NCBI GenBank assembly: GCA_020205615.1
Contig: CM035153.1
Coordinates: 75,502,692 to 75,566,691 of the forward strand
Length of the DNA: 64,000 nucleotides
From: Panax quinquefolius
Lineage: Eukaryota; Streptophyta; Magnoliopsida; Apiales; Araliaceae
Direction of reading: 5' to 3'
Part shown: positions 9,531-19,147 of the stretch, piece by piece
How the letters are laid out: each line of letters opens with the position of its first letter
Position numbering within the stretch: the first letter of the stretch is position 1
Program-made: the position numbers and the translations under genes
The notes under the pieces: generated by a model
What the model was told of the DNA's origin: nothing
The model's database searches: none
What the model saw: only the letters and a program-made list of their open reading frames with translations

Positions 9531-10913
9531 CTAATAACTTAATAAAAACAATATCTTAACAATTATGAATGAAAATACGAAATTTAAACCTAAAATTGGG
9601 TTGCCTCCCAAGTAGCGCTTGGTTTTAAGTCGTTCAGCCTGACTACTTCCTATTTGTGGTGCATCAGACAATGTGATGGCGATGACATCGTTGTTGGACT
9701 CGCCACCCCAATAGTGCTTTAATCGTTGACCATTGACTTTGAAAGTTTCTAACGAATTTCGACTGTAAAGTTTAACGGCGCCATAAGAGAACATCTGCTT
9801 TATAGTGAATGGTCCCGACCATCTCGACTTGAGCTTTCCTGGGAATAATCTCAGCCGTGAGTTGAACAAAAGGACTGATTGTCCCGGCTCGAATGTTCTA
9901 TGCATAATTTTCTGGTCGTGCCATCTCTTGACCTTTTCCTTGTATAACTTGGAGTTCTCGTAGGCTTGAAGGTGAAATTCGTCGAGCCCGTTTATTTGAA
10001 GTAATCTCTTTTCCCCTACAGCTGCTCGATTGAAATTGAGTTTCTGAATTGCCCAATAAGCCTTATGCTGTAGCTCGACTGGTAAATGAAAAGCCTTCCC
10101 GTACAATAGTTGATATGGTGACATCTCGAGTGGTGTCTTAAACGTTGTTCGGTATGCCCATAATGCATCGTCCAACCGGAGCAAACAATCCTTACGATTC
10201 AGATTCATAACTTTCTCCAATATTTTCTTGACTTCCCTGTTCGACACCTCAGCCTGCCCACTGGTTTGGGGATGATAAGTCGTCGCTACCTTGTGGTTAA
10301 CCCCATACCTTACCAATAGAACTGTGAATGATTTGTTACAAAAGTGACTACCTTCATCACTTATAATTGCTCTTGGCATGCCAAACCTCGTGAAAATGTT
10401 TTTTTGTAGAAATTTAAGGACCACCTTGGCATCGTTTGATGGTAGTGCTGCAGCTTCAACCCACTTTGATACGTAATCCACTGCGAGTAGAATATACTGA
10501 TTGTTCAGAGATGAAGGGAATGGCCCCATGAAATCGATGCCCCATACATCAAAAGTTTCCACTTCAAGAATTTTTTGTAGAGGCATCTCATTTCGTTTTG
10601 AAATGTTTCCCACCCTTTGACACCTATCACATGTTTTGACAAAATGGTGGGCGTCCTTGAATAGTGTAGGCCAATAAAACCCAGAATGCATCACCTTTGC
10701 TGTTGTCCTCTCGCTCCCATAATGTCCCCCATACGCAGATGAGTTGCATTCATGCAGAAAGTTCTTCACTTCACTGTAGGGCACACACCTTCTAATCATT
10801 TTGTCGACGCACTGCTTGAACAAATAAGGTTCATCCCACATGTACCATTTTACGTCATGAAGAAACTTCTTTTTCTGTTGTCTTGTGAGATCAGGTGGAA
10901 GAATGTTACTCAC
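9531..10913 (-). CDS. int: Athila-2 integrase (C-terminal pol fragment, open frame)
   Basis: Integrase inserts the retrotransposon cDNA into nuclear DNA. The frame is open for 460 codons and continues upstream to a stop at 10965, with recognisable Athila sequence (WYADYANYLVSN) starting near 10945. The given start is a GTG at 10913, which only marks the frame. The order is an HHCC zinc-binding domain (HEC...HYG...CDRCQR, residues about 54-99), then the catalytic core with D in GIDFMGPFPSS (about 126), D in ISDEGSHF (about 186) and E in GQAEVSNREV (about 222), then a C-terminal domain with KLKSRWSGPF. All three catalytic residues are present. The protein lacks reverse transcriptase upstream, because the element is joined here to LTR-like DNA. 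The last 30 residues are hydrophobic and may be a read-through tail. Confidence 0.93.
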   Translation of the reverse strand: MSNILPPDLTRQQKKKFLHDVKWYMWDEPYLFKQCVDKMIRRCVPYSEVKNFLHECNSSAYGGHYGSERTTAKVMHSGFYWPTLFKDAHHFVKTCDRCQRVGNISKRNEMPLQKILEVETFDVWGIDFMGPFPSSLNNQYILLAVDYVSKWVEAAALPSNDAKVVLKFLQKNIFTRFGMPRAIISDEGSHFCNKSFTVLLVRYGVNHKVATTYHPQTSGQAEVSNREVKKILEKVMNLNRKDCLLRLDDALWAYRTTFKTPLEMSPYQLLYGKAFHLPVELQHKAYWAIQKLNFNRAAVGEKRLLQINGLDEFHLQAYENSKLYKEKVKRWHDQKIMHRTFEPGQSVLLFNSRLRLFPGKLKSRWSGPFTIKQMFSYGAVKLYSRNSLETFKVNGQRLKHYWGGESNNDVIAITLSDAPQIGSSQAERLKTKRYLGGNPILGLNFVFSFIIVKILFLLSY

Positions 10914-10964
10914 AAGATAATTCGCATAATCTGCGTACCAAGAAAATTCTGTATTTATCCCAAA

Positions 10965-12016
10965 TTAGATAGAAACAAGTTAAACACCTTAATCAACTTA
11001 CTCACTATATCTCTATGTGAATTATAATTAAAGAAGGTTTAAGAATAAATTCTCTATCCGATTACATGCGATGTCAAGCATATCTCTACCTTAACATTCA
11101 TCAAGATTCTGCTATTCACAAAATTCATGAACACATGCTATATTAACTAAGTCTAGATTCAAATATCCTCTCTCGATTCCATACAAATCCACAAAGAATT
11201 GTTGATCAGGCAATTCATAAATTCAAGCTCAAATTAATATAGATAATCTGGAAAATAGCTTATTGAACTGAATATAAAAGTTTACAAAATCATTGTTTCA
11301 CTTAAGGATCTATCATAATCCTAAAAAGTGAATTAGTTCACCATAAATGAAATAACTACTAAATAATTCAAAGATAACATTCTTTCAATTACAAATAATA
11401 GTCTAAGGAGAAGAATAGTGAAAAACACCCTTCACGTAGCCTAGAATTGCAATTGTCTCGAAAATCTCCTCAAAATACTCCTCCAACGCTCGCTAAGAAA
11501 AACTGGAATTGATCTTCGTAATCTGCCTTCTCTCTTGTTTAATTCGTTGTTAATTGAGTAATAAGCATCCAACACATAAGTCCCAGTCGAAATCCTTTGC
11601 TAATTAGAGTCCATATGCAATTCGAATGCTCAAATTTGTATCCCAACAGAGTTCAAAACACAATAGGAGAGTCAGTCATTCGAGATCCCCCGCCCTGGTG
11701 GGGGTGCATGCCTATATTGAGCCACCCCCAGCGGGCACCCTTTCTGCTAACATCTGTTGAAGACCCCCCGCCCCGATGGGGGTGTATAGGCCAAATAAGC
11801 CTGCCCCGGCGGGCCTCTATTTTGCTAATTGACTTTGCTTGCTTCAAGAAAACTTCCAGAAATGCTCCAAATGACTCTAATTTTCATTAAATACCACAAC
11901 AACCACCCTACACATAAAAGAACATAAAAAAAATAAAAATGAAAATGATCACAAGAAAATAGCAACAATTAAGCATGAAATGGACAACGAATCATGGATA
12001 TGAAATCCACTTATCA
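10965..12016 (-). repeat. 5' LTR of Athila-2 (3' end lost)
   Basis: On the minus strand it begins TGATAAGTGG at 12016. The first 280 bp match the 3' LTR fragment. The remaining part, to about 10965, is taken as LTR because of position only; the second LTR lacks this part and no PBS is seen before integrase. A tandem pair of GC-rich hairpin units lies at 11684-11745 and 11761-11817. ATATA (12017-12021) follows the LTR as a possible target-duplication half. Confidence 0.65.
11684..11817. repeat. Tandem GC-rich hairpin units in Athila-2 LTR
   Basis: Two units about 76 bp apart, each with a CCCCGCCC...GGGGGTG hairpin followed by a second CCCC/GGGC pair. The first differs from the second by several substitutions. 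Only the second is also present in the left LTR fragment, because that copy is truncated. Confidence 0.75.
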
Positions 12017-12471
12017 ATATACCCTTGAGAAATCTAAAACTATATTGATTACCCTTTAGCTATATTACTTGCTGGGAAAAATTGTTGCTCATCCTTGTTT
12101 TCCTTAAAACTTTCAATTAAGGCAGAATGTGGTGAACCCTCTGACAAGGAGAAGGGTAAAGAGAAGGCTTTGGAGTTGTTATTTCTATAATGCTAGGATG
12201 AACAATTATTTGGTTGTAGAAGAAATTATTATATTAAGCTATGTTTAATTTAAGTTGTATTGCATTATGTATTAGTTATGTCCAAACGGTGTTTAATTAT
12301 GATTAAAATATGTAAGAGATGTTTAAGTTACGAACCCTTGGGAAAAGAATAATTATGTTATAACAATGTAATTTATTCTATTATCCCGTTGTGTGAGATG
12401 TTGATTTATTATTAGAGTTAGTACGTGACAACCAAATTTGAGACACGTATGGTCTGAATTTAGGGGGGTCA
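12017..12471 (+). repeat. 5' LTR tail of Y
   Basis: About 455 bp of LTR 3' end, closing with GGGGGGTCA about five bases before the PBS. The segment ACTTGCTGGG...GCTCATCCTTG (12070-12100) resembles the equivalent place in the solo LTR (55400-55440, reverse), which supports a Tekay LTR. The upstream part is absent because Athila-2 stands there. Confidence 0.65.
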
Positions 12472-12476
12472 CTAGT

Positions 12477-12486
12477 TGGTATCAGA
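12477..12486 (+). promoter_or_regulatory. Primer binding site, tRNA-iMet type (Y), partly mutated
   Basis: TGGTATCAGA matches the first ten bases of the initiator tRNA-Met primer site. The next bases read TTTG in place of GC. Confidence 0.7.
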
Positions 12487-12696
12487 TTTGTAGTTATAAA
12501 CCTTAGGAACGAGAGTCCGTAGATTATAACTTAGGATAACTTAGAAGATAGAGAGAGAGATGAAACTCATGTAGAGTTTTCCTAGAGAGAGACTTAGTAT
12601 GTTATGAAATATAATTTCATTATATACAATGAACTTATGTTTATTTAACATTCTAATGGAGTTGTTGTTTGTTTGTCTTATGTTGGTGGTTGTAGG

Positions 12697-13488
12697 ATGA
12701 CTGACATGGGAGGACCTAGCCGAGTAGTAGAGGAGGAGCCGCATGACATACACATGGTATTTGAGGTACCATTCATAGTGGAGCCTATATCAGCAGTGGC
12801 CCCTATCGATGATTATGAAGAGGAGGAGGAGATGGAGCCATTACCCAAGGAGTCTGATCCAGAGGAGGAGCCTAAGCCCATAGAGGACTCTGACGAGGCT
12901 ACTTTTGAGGATCGGATGTTGGGGGAGTATGAGGAGCAAATTTTGGAGTTAGGATACATAGTTGAGGAGTTAGAAGCTGGGGCTAAGGAGAGGGAGTCTG
13001 AGTTCCAGAAACTGAGGGATGAGGACCATCAGAGGAAATTAGTGATACATGAGAAGGATGTGGAGATTGCTCACCAAAAGGAGGCAGGGATCGAGATGGG
13101 GACTTTGTTTCACAGATCAGTGGCTAGAAATGTAGAATTGGCAGGGAAGTTGGAAAAAATTGAGCAGAGAGAGTTGAACGAGAGGACGGAGAAAGAGGAT
13201 CTTCGTACTCAGTTAGAGATGGAGGTGATGGATAGGATTCACTTCGTGTAAAAGGGGGAGGAAGCCAATGATAGGGAAAATGACTTAGAGGATGAGGTGC
13301 GGTGCAAGAGAAGGAAGATGAACAAGATAGGCTATGAGGTGTGCATGACCATTGAGAGACTGATCGATTGGGTAAATCACTACCCGACAGAGTAGGGACA
13401 TACTCGACACACCATAAGTCGAGATTTTGTGGTGCACATCACTCAAAAGGAGTACCAGAGCGCCATGGAGCACGGGATGATAGATTGA
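12697..13488 (+). pseudogene. Pre-gag acidic/coiled-coil ORF of Y
   Basis: Function unknown. The frame opens at ATG 12697 (MTDMGGPSRVVEEEPH) and runs without a stop to 13248. It continues in the same frame through a TAA (13249-13251) and a TAG (13393-13395) to a TGA at 13486-13488, about 263 codons. The N-terminal third is very acidic (EEEEEMEPLPKESDPEEEP, near residue 45). The middle is a predicted coiled coil rich in E, K, L and R (residues about 75-185). The C-terminal part has RLIDWVNHYPTE. It stands between PBS and gag, about 350 bp before the gag start. Element X has an ORF of the same kind in the same place (35509). It is not a gag or pol domain I recognise. Confidence 0.65.
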
Positions 13489-13841
13489 GTCTAGGTGTTA
13501 GAATTTAGTGGTTGTAGTATTATATTTATTTATGTGTTGTTTAATCAGTTGTTGTTGAAATCTCTGTCTTTTATGTAATATGTGAGATAATTGTAAACCC
13601 CTAAGTTTTTGAAAAATGTTAGAGGGGTAATATGTGGGTGTTGTCCCCATCTTTTGTGATAAGAGGGGATATGATGTTGTCATTTATGAAAGTATGCTAG
13701 AAAGGATCATGTAATTATTTGCCATATGAATATAAATGATCTTATTTCACAAACGTGTTATAAAATTTTTATTCTTTTCATTTGAGAAATGTTTAAGTAA
13801 TATAATTAGATAATAAAATGAAAATTTTATGATGCAGAAAA

Positions 13842-14970
13842 ATGCCGCCCAGACGTAGAATAACTACACTGGAAGAGTCGGTTAATGATAAGAGATGACC
13901 AGTAGACCCTATACAAAGGCTAGTAGATTTGTTAGGGGAAGAAACAAACCAGTACCACTTGTTCCCCAAGCAGTTGCAGTCACAAATTTTAAGGATTTTA
14001 GGATTGTAGGGCCTCCAGAATTCGTAGGAACTACCAATCCTATTGTATCTCAGACATGGATCAAAGAGATGTAGAAATCTTTCACCATCGTTCGTGTGGG
14101 TGGAGACTAGAAGATAACTTTTGCAATCTACATGATGAGAGGTGAAGAGAACTACTGGTGGGAGGCGAATTAGCAGAGAGCGGGAGAAGGGATAGTAACT
14201 TAGGAGAGATTCAAGACTCTTTTCTTCGAGAATTATTTCCCGAAGAGCATAAAAAATAAGATGGAGGTAAATTTCTTAGAACTTAAGCAAGGAGATATGA
14301 TGGTGGCACAATACGCATCTAAGTTCAATGATCTAGCTCGATTTGCTAAATACCAGGTGGTAGATGAAGAGAGGAAAGCTAGACGTTTTGAGCAAGGACT
14401 GAAGCCTCGGTTGTTTGACAAGGTGTCGGTTCTTCAGATCAATTCTTTTATGATATTGCTGAAGAAGGATATTATTTTAGAGGGAGGAAGTAAAGCTTTA
14501 AGTCTGTATAACAAGGACAAGAAGGGTAAGAGCACGAAAAGAGATAGCCACGGAGGAAGCAGTAGCGGTGGGAGTAATTTAGGAAAAAGAAAGTGGGAGA
14601 GCAACAAAAACAACAACAATAAAAATTTTAACAATTAAGTAGGGAAGTTTCGAGGAGAGTTTAAGAAGAAGGCGGAAGGATGCCCAAAGTGTGGAAGGTA
14701 TCACCAGGGTGACTGTTGGAAGGGGCGTAGTGTTTGTTACAACTGTGGCTAAGAAGGGCATTTTGCGCCAAACTTTCCAAAGCCGAAGAAGATCAAAGGA
14801 TGTTTTGCTTGTGGTTCAGCGGACCATCTGATCAAAGACTGTCCGAAGAAAGGAAGTGGCGGAGGGAGCAACCAACAAGGAGGAAGCAGAAAATTGATAA
14901 TTGGTGGACCAACGCCATCTAACAGTCCAACTGCCAGAACTTTTAATATGACTGTCCAAGACGCAGTAGC
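13842..14970 (+). pseudogene. gag: Y gag, broken
   Basis: Start MPPRRRITTLEESV at 13842, with a TGA after about 18 codons and a frameshift between 13880 and 13940. The core then reads GPPEFVGTTNPIVSQTWI (near 14010), YWWEAN (near 14155), RFKTLFFENYFP and QYASKFNDLARFAKYQ (near 14310). There are TAG stops at four places between 14070 and 14205 and further stops at 14636 and near 14750. The nucleocapsid has three knuckle-like motifs: CPKCGRYHQGDCW, CYNCG-stop-EGHFAPNFP and CFACGSADHLIKDCP (about 14680-14845). The second has lost its last Cys. The copy is dead, but its order is that of a Tekay gag. Confidence 0.87.
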
Positions 14971-15436
14971 TTCAAAGGACATGGTGTTAGGTATCATCTC
15001 GATTAATGATATAAATTCCTATATATTATTTGATTAGGGTGCCACCTATTCTTTTGTATCTGAGGAATTTACTAGTCGACTTAATTTACCCCTAGAATGA
15101 TTAGGAAATCCTTTGAACATAGAAGTTGCAAATAAGGAAGTAATCCCTGTAGAGTATATTTACCGAAATTGTCACGTAAATATTAGAAATCATGAACTAG
15201 GCATAGACTTGATCCCGATAAGATTGGGAGAGTTTGACGTAATATTTGGAATGGATTGGTTATATAACCATGCTATGATAATTGACTGTCAGAATAAAAG
15301 TGTAAGCCTTCAGACTCTGAATATGTCTAAGGTGGTATTTTATGGTAGCTCATCGCTTAAGCAATCATGTTACCTTACGATAATGCATGCCAAGAGATTG
15401 TTAAGGAAATGATATGTAGGTTAGTTAGCGTACATT
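14971..15436 (+). pseudogene. Y protease, active site lost
   Basis: Aspartic protease cleaves the gag-pol polyprotein. TARTFNMTVQDAVA precedes the domain. The active-site motif, normally D-S-G-A-T, reads D-stop-G-A-T (near 15030), so the serine codon has become TAG. The second family motif, GEFDVIFGMDWLYNH (near 15230-15270), is well kept. Two more stops lie at about 15098 and 15410. It is in the same frame as gag and reverse transcriptase. Confidence 0.85.
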
Positions 15437-16330
15437 ATGGATAATCGAAATAAGGCAGTAAAAATTAAGGATATACCGGTAGTGAGAGAATTTCAAGATG
15501 TATTTCTGAACGATCTGCCTGGTCTTCCGCCAGATAGAGAAATCGAATTCGTAATAGACTTAGCACTGGGAACTGCACCAATTTTGAAAGCCCCATACCG
15601 TATGGTGCCAATAGAAATGAAGGAATTAATGATACAATTGCAAGAGTTGCTAGATAAGGGTTACATACGCCCGCGTGTTTCTCCTTGGGGAGCACCATTG
15701 TTGTTTGTAAAGAAGAAGGATGGATCAATGAGGCTTTATATTGATTATCAAGAGTTAAACATAGTGATGATTAAGAATAGATATCCGTTACCAAGGATAG
15801 ATGACCTTTTTGACCAACTGAAGGGAGCCAAGTGTTTCTCGAAGATAGATTTAGGAACAGGTTATCACCAGTTGAAGGTACGGAAAGAGGATTTATCAAA
15901 GACAGTGTTTTGAAATCATTATGGACATTTCAAATTTTTGGTAATGTCATTCGGTTTGACGAATTCTCTGGAAACATTTATGGACTTGATGAAACGAGTC
16001 ATCAAGCCATTCTTAGATAAATTTGTAGTAGTTTTCATCGACGATATACTGATCTACTCAAAGACGGAGGAAGAACACGTCGAACATCTAAAGATGGTTT
16101 TAGAGGCGCTAAGGAAAGAAAAGTTGTATGCAAAGTTTTCCTAATGTGAATTTTGGATGAAGAAAGTTCAATTCTTAGGACATGTGGTGGATAAGGATAG
16201 AAGTTCAGTAGACCCTGCGAAAGTAGAAGTAGTGCATAATTGGGATCAACTGAAGACGCCAACCAAAGTTAGAAGTTTCTTAGGATTAGCTAGGTACTAT
16301 CGAAGATTTATCCAGGATTTTTTCTAATAT
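15437..16330 (+). pseudogene. Y reverse transcriptase, three stops
   Basis: Reverse transcriptase copies the element RNA into cDNA. Recognisable blocks are [10 protein letters not shown], the [20 protein letters not shown] block (near 15680), [15 protein letters not shown] (near 15840), the catalytic FIDDIL (near 16035) and QFLGHVVDK (near 16170). The second and third catalytic Asp are present (F-I-D-D). Stops lie at 15912-15914 (TGA), 16141-16143 (TAA) and near 16325. Length and order match a Tekay RT. Confidence 0.9.
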
Positions 16331-16339
16331 AGCAACCCC

Positions 16340-17160
16340 GTTGACCAATTTAACAAGGAAGACAATGAAGTTTGTGTGGACGGATAGGTGCAAAGAGAGT
16401 TTTCAGGTGCTGAAAAAGAGATTGAGTGAGGCACCTGAATTATAACTACCAAATGATACGTGATGATTTGTGGTGCATAGTGATGCATCGCACATAAGAC
16501 TAGGCTGTGTGCTAATGCAACATGGCAAGGTCATTGTGTATGTATCACGACAATTGAAGGATTATGAAAAACGATACCCTACTCATGACTTAGAGTTAGC
16601 GGCAGTGGTTTTTGCGTTAAAGATTTGGAGGCATTATTTGTACGGAGAAAAATGTGAGATATACACGGACCACAAGAGTCTGAAATATATCTTCACACAG
16701 AAGGAGTTGAACATGCGTCAAAGAAGGTGGTTAGAATTAATCAAGGATTATGATTGCGATATTCTTTATCACCCGGGGAAGGCGAACGTAGTGGCCGACG
16801 CACTAAGTAGGAAGGGAAGGGAGAAGCTATTTCAATTGACAACTCAGGAGGAGTTAATAAGGGATTTAGAAAAATTGGAGATAGAAATGAAGGGACCAGA
16901 GAGGTCTGAAGAGAGATTGTTTGCAGTAGAAGCTCGTCCGACCTTGTTGGACAGAATAAAGGAATCACAAGAAAAGGATGAAGAATGCAAGAAAATCAGA
17001 AAGAGGATCACAGAAAATGAGGGAGAAAAATTTAAGATGGATAGAGACGGTATTTTAAGATTCGAAGGGAGAGTATGGGTGCCAGCGGTAATTGAAATTT
17101 TGTATGAGGCACGCAACACGATGTATTTTGTTCATCCAAGAGGCACAAAGATGTACTAGG
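16340..17160 (+). pseudogene. Y RNase H and integrase N-terminus
   Basis: RNase H removes RNA from the RNA/DNA hybrid. After a frameshift near 16330-16465, the frame from 16470 holds [16 protein letters not shown] (first Asp), [19 protein letters not shown] (Glu), [11 protein letters not shown] (second Asp) and ADALSRK (last Asp), so all four metal-binding residues are kept. After a hydrophilic linker, the integrase zinc domain begins with [10 protein letters not shown] (near 17130) and then a TAG at 17158. Confidence 0.88.
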
Positions 17161-18310
17161 ATTTGAGGCAACATTTTTGGTGGCCTAATTTGAAACGAGA
17201 AATTGCAGAGTGCGTTAGTAGATGTCTTACATGTGAATGGGTCAAAGCAGAGCACCAGAGGCTGAGTGGTCTACTTTAACCGTTGGAAATACCAGAGTAG
17301 AAGTGGGAGCACATTACGCTGGACTTCGTGGTGGGACTTCCAGTCATGTAGAAAGGTTTTGATGCCATTTGGGTTATCGTAGATTGACTAATGAAGACGG
17401 CTCATTTTCTACCGATCAAGATCTGATATAGTTTGAATCCGTTAGTGAATTTGTACGTAAAGGAAATTATTTCACGACATGGAGTGCAGGTGTCGATTGT
17501 CTCAGACAGAGATTCGCGCTTCACGTCCAAATTCAGGAAAAGCTTACAAGAAAGGATGGGCATACAATTGAGGTTTAGTACCGCTTATCATCCGCAGACA
17601 GACGAGAAAAGTGAGCGAACAATACAAACGCTGGAGGACATGCTTAGAACTTGTGTGATGGACTTTAAAGGAAGATGGGATGAACACCTACCCTTAGTGG
17701 AATTTGCTTATAACAATAGTTATCATGCATATATAGGCATGCCACTGTACGAAGCTCTTTATGGGAGGAAGTGTAGAACACGATTGTGTTGGGATGAAGT
17801 TAGAGAGCGAAAGATCTAAGGCTAAAATTAGTTCAACAAACCGTAGATGTGGACATTGATAAAAGCTATATTAGTAGCTGCACAAGATTGCCAGAAGAAA
17901 TACGCAGACATGCATAGACAGGACCACGATTTTGAAGCCAAAAGTCACGTTTTCTTAAAATTATCTCCCTGGAAAGGAAAAATACGATTCGGCAAGAAGG
18001 GAAAATTGAGTTTGAGGTTCATAGGACCATTTGAAATACTAATGCGAGTGGGAAAAGTGGCATATAAAGTTGCATTACCACCTGAGTTGGAGCACATTCA
18101 TAATGTGTTTCACATTTTGTGTTGCGTCCGTACAAGCCTACTACAAACACATGATTTCTTACGAGCCTATCCAAGTAGAGAAGAATCTAGAATATGAAGA
18201 AATTCTTGTCTATATATTAGATAGGAAAGAACAGACATTAAGAAATAAAGTTATATTGTCTATAAAAGTACTTTGGCCGATGCCGAGGAGGCCACGTGGG
18301 AGTTAGAAGA
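17161..18310 (+). pseudogene. int: Y integrase with chromodomain-like C-terminus, broken
   Basis: The HHCC domain is completed by [12 protein letters not shown] and CVSRCLTC (17170-17235). The core has D in HITLDFVVGLP (near 17320), D in [10 protein letters not shown] (near 17495) and E in EKSERTIQ (near 17615), so D-D-E is kept. At least five stops occur between 17158 and 17430. The GPF/Y region reads LRFIGPFEIL (near 18015). The chromodomain part (LDRKEQTLRNKVILSIKVLW, near 18220-18275) ends in a frameshift, and AEEATWELEDK-like sequence follows in another frame. Confidence 0.88.
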
Positions 18311-18377
18311 TAAGATGTGAAGGAATTATCCCTATTTATTCGTGTAACATTGTACCAAGTCTGAGGACAGAATTTTA

Positions 18378-18393
18378 ATAAGGGGGGGGGGGA
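18378..18393 (+). promoter_or_regulatory. Polypurine tract of Y
   Basis: AATAAGGGGGGGGGGGGA-type purine run directly before the LTR start TGTAAGAACC at 18394. It is the plus-strand primer site. Confidence 0.85.
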
Positions 18394-19000
18394 TGTAAGA
18401 ACCGAGAATTTCATGAATAAATAATTATTTTAATATAATAAGAAAATGAGTATTTATTTGATTATAAATATTGATATGTTGTGAGATGTGTGATTCAATT
18501 AATTTAAATTGAATTTATGAGAATTGAGAAGTGTGGAATTGATGATGAGAATTGTGAAATGCCTTGTGTGGCATAATGAGGAATGAGGAAACTCACTAAG
18601 TGAATTAAAAGAAAAATAGTTATTAAGAGGAAGATTAATTACATGATTCCATCTATGAAATGAATAAGCTTTTAACTAGTAACATTACCAACATGGAAGT
18701 TAATTCATGTTATTTAAAACTAGTATGGTGATAGAAGTTAGGATTGGCTTAGAGCTAAACCATTTTAGCAATCGCCGAGGATAGAAACCTGTTTGCACCC
18801 TCTCGGAAGACAAAATGGCGCAATTTGCTTAGGGCCGATTTAGGATAAATTGGTTTTTATTGTAGAAATGAAATCAAACATTATTGTAACGTGTGACATG
18901 AGTAAAATCATATTATAAGAATACATTCTAATGATATAAGGTACCAAGTACTACAATGAAATCATATATAACCTTTAATACAGAAATAATTAAATATTTG
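18394..19000 (+). repeat. 3' LTR start of Y (truncated)
   Basis: Begins TGTAAGAACCGAGAATTTC. It does not contain the 5' LTR tail (12017-12471), so it is cut. The end cannot be placed exactly; by about 19030 the sequence reads as the leader of the cold-shock pseudogene. Its start differs from those of A and X, so Y is a separate Tekay family. Confidence 0.6.
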
Positions 19001-19147
19001 TGTATTCCAAAATTGGGAAAGGAAAGAGTTTGATGTAAGTGAGTGAATTAGGGCTTCCTTTACTTTTCTTTCTCTTTATTACTCTTTCGTGAGATCTATA
19101 GTTACAGATTGGTTCTACAAGAGGTTGGATTAGGGTTTGGATCATTA

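Larger units (their letters stand above)
6481..12016 (-). mobile_element. Internally deleted Athila element (Athila-2)
   Basis: A direct repeat of about 280 bp (6481-6760 and about 11739-12016) flanks an Athila integrase, an env-like ORF and a long 3' noncoding region, all on the minus strand. The repeat is the 5' half of the LTR, beginning TGATAA at 12016 and at 6760, and the 3' copy follows a polypurine tract. Gag, protease, reverse transcriptase, RNase H and the PBS are absent: integrase joins presumed LTR sequence near 10950. The left LTR is cut at 6481. Both sides therefore show deletions as well as insertion. Confidence 0.85.
12017..19000 (+). mobile_element. Tekay-type chromovirus Y, nearly full length but decayed
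   Basis: The order is 5' LTR tail (12017-12471), PBS (12477-12486), pre-gag ORF (12697-13488), gag, protease, reverse transcriptase, RNase H, integrase with chromodomain-like end, PPT (18378-18393) and 3' LTR start (18394). Gag to reverse transcriptase lie in one reading frame from about 13930 to 16330, with many in-frame stops; RNase H and integrase lie in another. The upstream part of the 5' LTR is missing and the 3' LTR merges into the flank of the cold-shock pseudogene, so the right boundary is approximate. Confidence 0.87.

Noticed and set aside
3684..18394. A and Y as one tandem dimer sharing a middle LTR
   Set aside because: The LTR starts of A (TGTAAGAACCCGATATTT) and Y (TGTAAGAACCGAGAATTT) diverge after about 12 bases, so they belong to different families; kept only as an alternative in the finding on Athila-2.
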